Origin: JAOTZA01 sp965224065
Lineage (GTDB): Bacteria > Acidobacteriota > Thermoanaerobaculia > Multivoradales > JAHEKO01
NCBI GenBank assembly: GCA_965224065.1
Contig: CBDCYF010000005.1
Coordinates: forward strand, 868,001 to 932,000
Length of the DNA: 64,000 nucleotides
Direction of reading: 5' to 3'
The notes below the pieces were generated by a model, which worked only from the letters and a program-made list of their open reading frames with translations, did not search any database and was not told the origin of the DNA. A program made the translations under genes and the position numbers. Shown piece by piece: positions 60,463 through 64,000 of this stretch (the stretch's first letter is position 1; every line of letters starts with the position of its first letter).

Positions 60463-63249
60463 CTACCGGTAGCGAGCGCCCTGCTCGGGCCGGTTCTGGC
60501 GCGCGTAGAGATCCACGAGAGCAGCCCGGGTTGACGCGATCTGCGGATGCTCGGGCCGCAGCTTCTCGGTCTGGGCTTCTAGGGCTTCGAGAAGCAGGGG
60601 CTCCGCGGCGCTCAGGTCGCCAGCCTCGATCAACGCCTCGGCCAAGTGGCGCCGAACCCGGGCCGTATCCGGGTGGGTCTCCCCGCGGGTGGCGATTCGG
60701 ATCGCAAGCGAACCGCGGAGAGCTTCTACGGACTCGGTTACGTTACCGGACCGCAACCAGACCAGGCCGAGCGCTTCGAGGGTGTCGGCGACGGCCGCAT
60801 GGCTTTCTCCGTAGATCCGGCGCTCACCCGTCAGCGTGGCCTTCAGCACGGTCACGGCTTCGGCGTGGTTTTCGCGCGCGCCGAGAACCCTGCCCAGACC
60901 TCTCTGGGCAACAAAATACTGAGGGTGGTCGGTCCGCTCGGTGCGCTCGAAGATCTCCGTGCTTTCGTGAAACAGCGCCTCGGCTTGATCCAGATCCCCG
61001 GTCGCGATCTTCACGCGGCCGAGCGAATTGATCCGACGCGCCAAGCGCGGGTGATCGGAACCAAACTTCTCACGCATCAAGGCGATGGTCTCGCGCAGGA
61101 TCGGCTCGGCCTCGGCATACAGCTCCCGGGCCAGGACGACGGCCCCGAGGTTCCCCAGCGTGTTCCCCATGTAAGCGCCGGCCGGCATGACTGCCCGCCG
61201 GGACTCGAGAAGCCGTCTCATGATCTCTTCCGCCTCGGGATACTCGCCTTGCATGGCGAGAACCACCGCCAGGTTGTTCCACTGCGTCATGACGTTTGGG
61301 TGGTCTTCCCCGAACACCGGAAGATAACGAGCAAGAATCTCCCGGGTCATGGTCTCGGCTTCCTCGAGCTTCCCCTGTGTCGTAAAACAGACCGACAGGT
61401 TGGCCATGGGGTCGGCGGCCCTCAGATCCCCACCAACCTCCAGAGCCTCAAATATTTCCATCGCTCGCCGCAACAGGGGAATCGCTCGATCGCATTGATT
61501 AACTGAGTGGAAGAAGCGTCCAAGCTCGTTGAGACTGTCTCCGGTCTTGGGGTGGGTTGGACCCAGCAGGCGTTCGCGCGAGGCTAGGGCCTCGCTCAGC
61601 ACAGCCTCCGCCTCGGGGTCCTCCTTCTCCAGCAAAGTCTTACCGAGCTCGTGCACAGCCGCGGCGATCTCCTCGTGTCGCCGTGGCCGGGCGCGCCGCT
61701 GCGCAGCGAGTGCCTCGCGATGGAATCGCTCGGCTTCTTCGAGCTCACCACGCACGTAAAGCAAGTCGCCCAGTGCGGAGAGCGCCCGTGCCCGCTCGCC
61801 ACTGCCATGCGCGGTCTCGATCGCCCGCCGCAGAAGCGGCTCTGCACGATCGAAACTGCCCAGTTTTGAGTAGACCCGCCCCACTACGCTCAGTAGCCGC
61901 GCCTGGACATCGCGCTCCTGGTCGAGCCGCCCGATGCTCTCCTCGCCGCGCTCGAGGATTTGGCGGGCGGTCAGCTCTTCACCGAGGTTCTCGGTGGGCT
62001 CGTTGGTTTTGAACAGGTCGACCAGAAACTCGGTCACTTGTTGCGCCTTGAGAGCCTCGGTCTCGGCGCGATTGCGTTGTACCACGACTGTGGCAAGCCC
62101 TACCGCCGCCGCCGTCAGAATCCCAGCCACCGCCAGCCGCCGTATCCGCCGGCGGCGGCGCAACCGCGGCCGGTCGAGCAGCGCCTCGATCCGGCCCACC
62201 GCTCCGGCAGCAGTCGGCCGGGCTGCCGGGCTCAGCCGCAATAGCTCCTCGACCAGGGCCGTCAGCTCGCGGTCGGTGTGCACCAAGGGCTCCGTCTCGC
62301 CATTCTTGACCCGGGCCAGGAGACGGTCCGGGTCCCCATCCCGGTAGACCGGTGCACCCCCGAAGAGCTCGTGTAGCAGGAGGCCGAACGCAAAAAGATC
62401 GGAAGCCGTGGTCAGGTTCTCCCCGCGCGCCTGTTCCGGACTCATATAGGAGATCGTTCCCAACCGCGAACCGAGACGGGTGAGCTGGGACACTGCTCCG
62501 GCTTCCGACGCCTCGCTCGTCCCGAGCCGAAGCCCGCTGTCCAGCTCTCCTTCGATCCGCGCCACCCCCAGGTCCAGCACCTTGACCACCCCGTCCGCAG
62601 TCACCAGGATGTTGTCCGGCTTCAGATCGCGATGGATGATCCCTACATCGTGAGCGGCGGCCAGCGCCTCGGCGATCTGGCGGGCAAGGTTCAACTTGGC
62701 CGCCAAATCGATGTCGCGCGCAGCATCGGTCAACGGCTCGCCGTCAACGTACTCGAGCAGCAGGTAGTCGCCGTCGTCTTCCTCCGCCAGCCCGTAAATC
62801 CGGCAAATATTGGGATGATCGAGCTTCGACAGCAGCCGGGCCTCGCGGCGCAACCGCTCGCGCGCTTCGGTCCGGAACCTCTGGGTGGCCCGCAGGGCCT
62901 TGACCGCAACCTGCCGATCTAACCGATCGTCCCGGCCGAGATAGACCCGGCCAAAGCCGCCTCCCCCGATGACGCGCTCCACCTGGACGTGCCCGATCCG
63001 GCGACCGACCAGGCCCCTGGAGCGCTCGGCTTCCTCGACCGTAGCGGCGAGACGAGCGCCCAGTGGCCCGCCGAGCGGCCCCCCCGGGCTCAGAAAACTG
63101 TCGTCACTTCCGGCTTCGAGCAGCGTCTCGATTCGATCGATCGTCTGCCGGTCGTGGTTCGCGGCGCGCTCGATGATCTCGGAGCGCTCCTCCGTTCCCA
63201 TCCGCCGGAGCCTCCGGACCGCATCGGCTGCATCTCCCGCATCCTTCAA
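60463..63249 (-). CDS. Membrane serine/threonine protein kinase with TPR domain
   Basis: 928 residues from the TTG at 63249. This start has AAGGAG 8 bases upstream and a TTGA overlap with the sigma-factor stop; a TTG at 63273 is the alternative. The kinase domain has a glycine loop GGGGFG (95-100), Lys117 in VAVK, HRDLKPDN (206-213), DLG in place of DFG (226-228) and SPE (270-272), so it should be active. One membrane span lies at about 371-390. The outer part (about 400-928) is a long run of TPRs of the Kinesin-light-chain-like kind (EAEALFHESTEIFERTERTD, RIATRGETHPDTARVRRHLA). The TPRs are predicted outside the membrane, so it may sense a protein or peptide. It is coupled to the sigma factor. 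Confidence 0.9.
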   Translation of the reverse strand: MKDAGDAADAVRRLRRMGTEERSEIIERAANHDRQTIDRIETLLEAGSDDSFLSPGGPLGGPLGARLAATVEEAERSRGLVGRRIGHVQVERVIGGGGFGRVYLGRDDRLDRQVAVKALRATQRFRTEARERLRREARLLSKLDHPNICRIYGLAEEDDGDYLLLEYVDGEPLTDAARDIDLAAKLNLARQIAEALAAAHDVGIIHRDLKPDNILVTADGVVKVLDLGVARIEGELDSGLRLGTSEASEAGAVSQLTRLGSRLGTISYMSPEQARGENLTTASDLFAFGLLLHELFGGAPVYRDGDPDRLLARVKNGETEPLVHTDRELTALVEELLRLSPAARPTAAGAVGRIEALLDRPRLRRRRRIRRLAVAGILTAAAVGLATVVVQRNRAETEALKAQQVTEFLVDLFKTNEPTENLGEELTARQILERGEESIGRLDQERDVQARLLSVVGRVYSKLGSFDRAEPLLRRAIETAHGSGERARALSALGDLLYVRGELEEAERFHREALAAQRRARPRRHEEIAAAVHELGKTLLEKEDPEAEAVLSEALASRERLLGPTHPKTGDSLNELGRFFHSVNQCDRAIPLLRRAMEIFEALEVGGDLRAADPMANLSVCFTTQGKLEEAETMTREILARYLPVFGEDHPNVMTQWNNLAVVLAMQGEYPEAEEIMRRLLESRRAVMPAGAYMGNTLGNLGAVVLARELYAEAEPILRETIALMREKFGSDHPRLARRINSLGRVKIATGDLDQAEALFHESTEIFERTERTDHPQYFVAQRGLGRVLGARENHAEAVTVLKATLTGERRIYGESHAAVADTLEALGLVWLRSGNVTESVEALRGSLAIRIATRGETHPDTARVRRHLAEALIEAGDLSAAEPLLLEALEAQTEKLRPEHPQIASTRAALVDLYARQNRPEQGARYR

Positions 63250-63797
63250 CGGCCGAGCTCCTTCCGCAGCCAACTACGTGCCTTACGCCACAATCGCTGC
63301 GCTGTTCGGTGGGAGACACCCAGCGCCTCCGCGGCTTCCTTTTCGGTGAGCCCGGAAAAGTACCGGTGCTCGACGATCCGCACGAGCCGCGAATCGATCT
63401 CTTCGAGCCGGTGGAGTGCCTCGTGGACGGCCAGGACCTCATCGACCTGTTGGCCCAGCTCGGCCAGATCGGCGCTGGCGGTCACACGGACCTGGTCACC
63501 GCCGCGCTTTGCGCTTTGCAACCGGCGCGCGTGGTCGACCACCACCGAGCGCATCGACAGCGAGGCGACCGCAAAGAAGTGGCCGCGGTCGCTCCAGGCA
63601 GACTCGGGCTGACCGACGAGCCTGAGATAGGCCTCGTGGACCAGACCGGTGGTATCGATGCTGCCGGGACGGCCCTTGACCAGGCGCCGCCGCGCCATCT
63701 CTCGCAGATCCTCGTAGATCCGGCTAAACAGGCGATCGAAAGCGCGCTCATCACCTGCCGCGTGCGCGCCCAGGAGTACTGTGATTTCGTTGGCCAC
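63246..63797 (-). CDS. ECF-type sigma factor (Sig-70_X6-like)
   Basis: 183 residues with a GTG start (MANEITVLLGAHAAGDERAF). Region 2 is at about 18-90 (LVHEAYLRLVG, FFAVASLSMRSVVVDHARR) and region 4 at about 128-180 with the helix-turn-helix GLTEKEAAEALGVSHRTAQR. The form matches the Acidobacteria/Planctomycetes family often found beside serine/threonine kinases. No anti-sigma gene is present. Phosphorylation by the coupled kinase is a plausible control, an inference. Its target promoters are unknown. Confidence 0.9.
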   Translation of the reverse strand: MANEITVLLGAHAAGDERAFDRLFSRIYEDLREMARRRLVKGRPGSIDTTGLVHEAYLRLVGQPESAWSDRGHFFAVASLSMRSVVVDHARRLQSAKRGGDQVRVTASADLAELGQQVDEVLAVHEALHRLEEIDSRLVRIVEHRYFSGLTEKEAAEALGVSHRTAQRLWRKARSWLRKELGR

Positions 63798-63863
63798 GCC
63801 GGAGCCGCCCCTCTTGCGTATCCACCCAGGGATACTGCAAACAGCCCTAGTGGCTCATCTTAA

Positions 63864-63938
63864 TGGAGCGGGAGACGGGAATCGAACCCGCGACCAACGG
63901 CTTGGAAGGCCGAGACTCTACCACTGAGTTACTCCCGC
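63864..63938 (-). tRNA. tRNA-Gly (TCC anticodon)
   Basis: Acceptor GCGGGAG / CTCCCGC, D arm TAACTCAGTGGTAGAGT, anticodon stem CGGCC/GGCCG with loop CTTCCAA giving TCC, T arm with GGTTCGATTCC, and an encoded CCA. It lies about 65 bases upstream of the sigma-factor gene on the same strand, so the two could share a transcript. Confidence 0.95.
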
Positions 63939-64000
63939 TGAAAACGTGTGCTAATTTTTACTGGCGGAAACTGCTTGAAAAGAAAGGACTTATCTGGAAG

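Overview
This is a high-GC bacterial chromosome segment. It most likely comes from the phylum Acidobacteriota, and the class Thermoanaerobaculia is my best guess. The pointers are two VWFA-type exported proteins of the kind expanded in that phylum, an Oar-like TonB-dependent receptor with a carboxypeptidase-regulatory N-terminus, a CRTAC1/UnbV calcium-repeat protein, a paired ECF-type sigma factor and TPR serine/threonine kinase, and a secreted protein with a C-terminal module I associate with this group. No similarity search was possible, so the lineage is an inference.

Region 1 (1-15631, + strand) holds envelope and secretion genes. In order: a fragment of an upstream gene, a VWA protein, a TPR protein, the Oar-like outer-membrane receptor, a long TPR protein, a CRTAC1 protein, a second VWA-like protein, then a tightly overlapped set of bactofilin, methyltransferase and an active/inactive M16 peptidase pair. 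The receptor has a very good sigma-54 promoter with two phased palindromes upstream and is followed by a strong terminator. A Skp/OmpH chaperone gene (- strand) and a second, EF-G-like GTPase gene (+ strand) follow.

Region 2 (18.7-51.9 kb, almost all - strand) is the translation and transcription core. Read in its own direction it runs tRNA-Thr, tuf, tRNA-Trp, secE, nusG, rplK, rplA, rplJ, rplL, rpoB, rpoC, then rpsL, rpsG, fusA, a second tuf, and the complete S10-spc-alpha series from rpsJ to rplQ, including secY, adk, map, infA, rpmJ and rpoA. Good sigma-70-type promoters precede tRNA-Thr and rpsL. The series ends in a 183-bp nested-hairpin repeat and then a terminator. RpoB carries an eight-cysteine insertion near its N-terminus.

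Region 3 (52.0-63.9 kb) returns to accessory functions. It has a secreted protein of unknown role, an LpxL-type acyltransferase followed by a methyltransferase, three copies of a GC-rich palindromic repeat, an MsbA-type lipid flippase, a helical exported protein, and three tandem exported paralogs. The last 101 residues of the first two paralogs are identical. On the opposite strand lie a TPR serine/threonine kinase and an ECF-type sigma factor, translationally coupled, followed by tRNA-Gly(UCC) at the window end.

No CRISPR array, phage, insertion sequence with a transposase, or rRNA gene was seen. The points most worth checking are the RpoB cysteine insert, the sigma-54 control of the receptor, the hairpin element at the end of the ribosomal operon, the GC-rich repeats that entered a reading frame, and the homogenised tandem paralogs.
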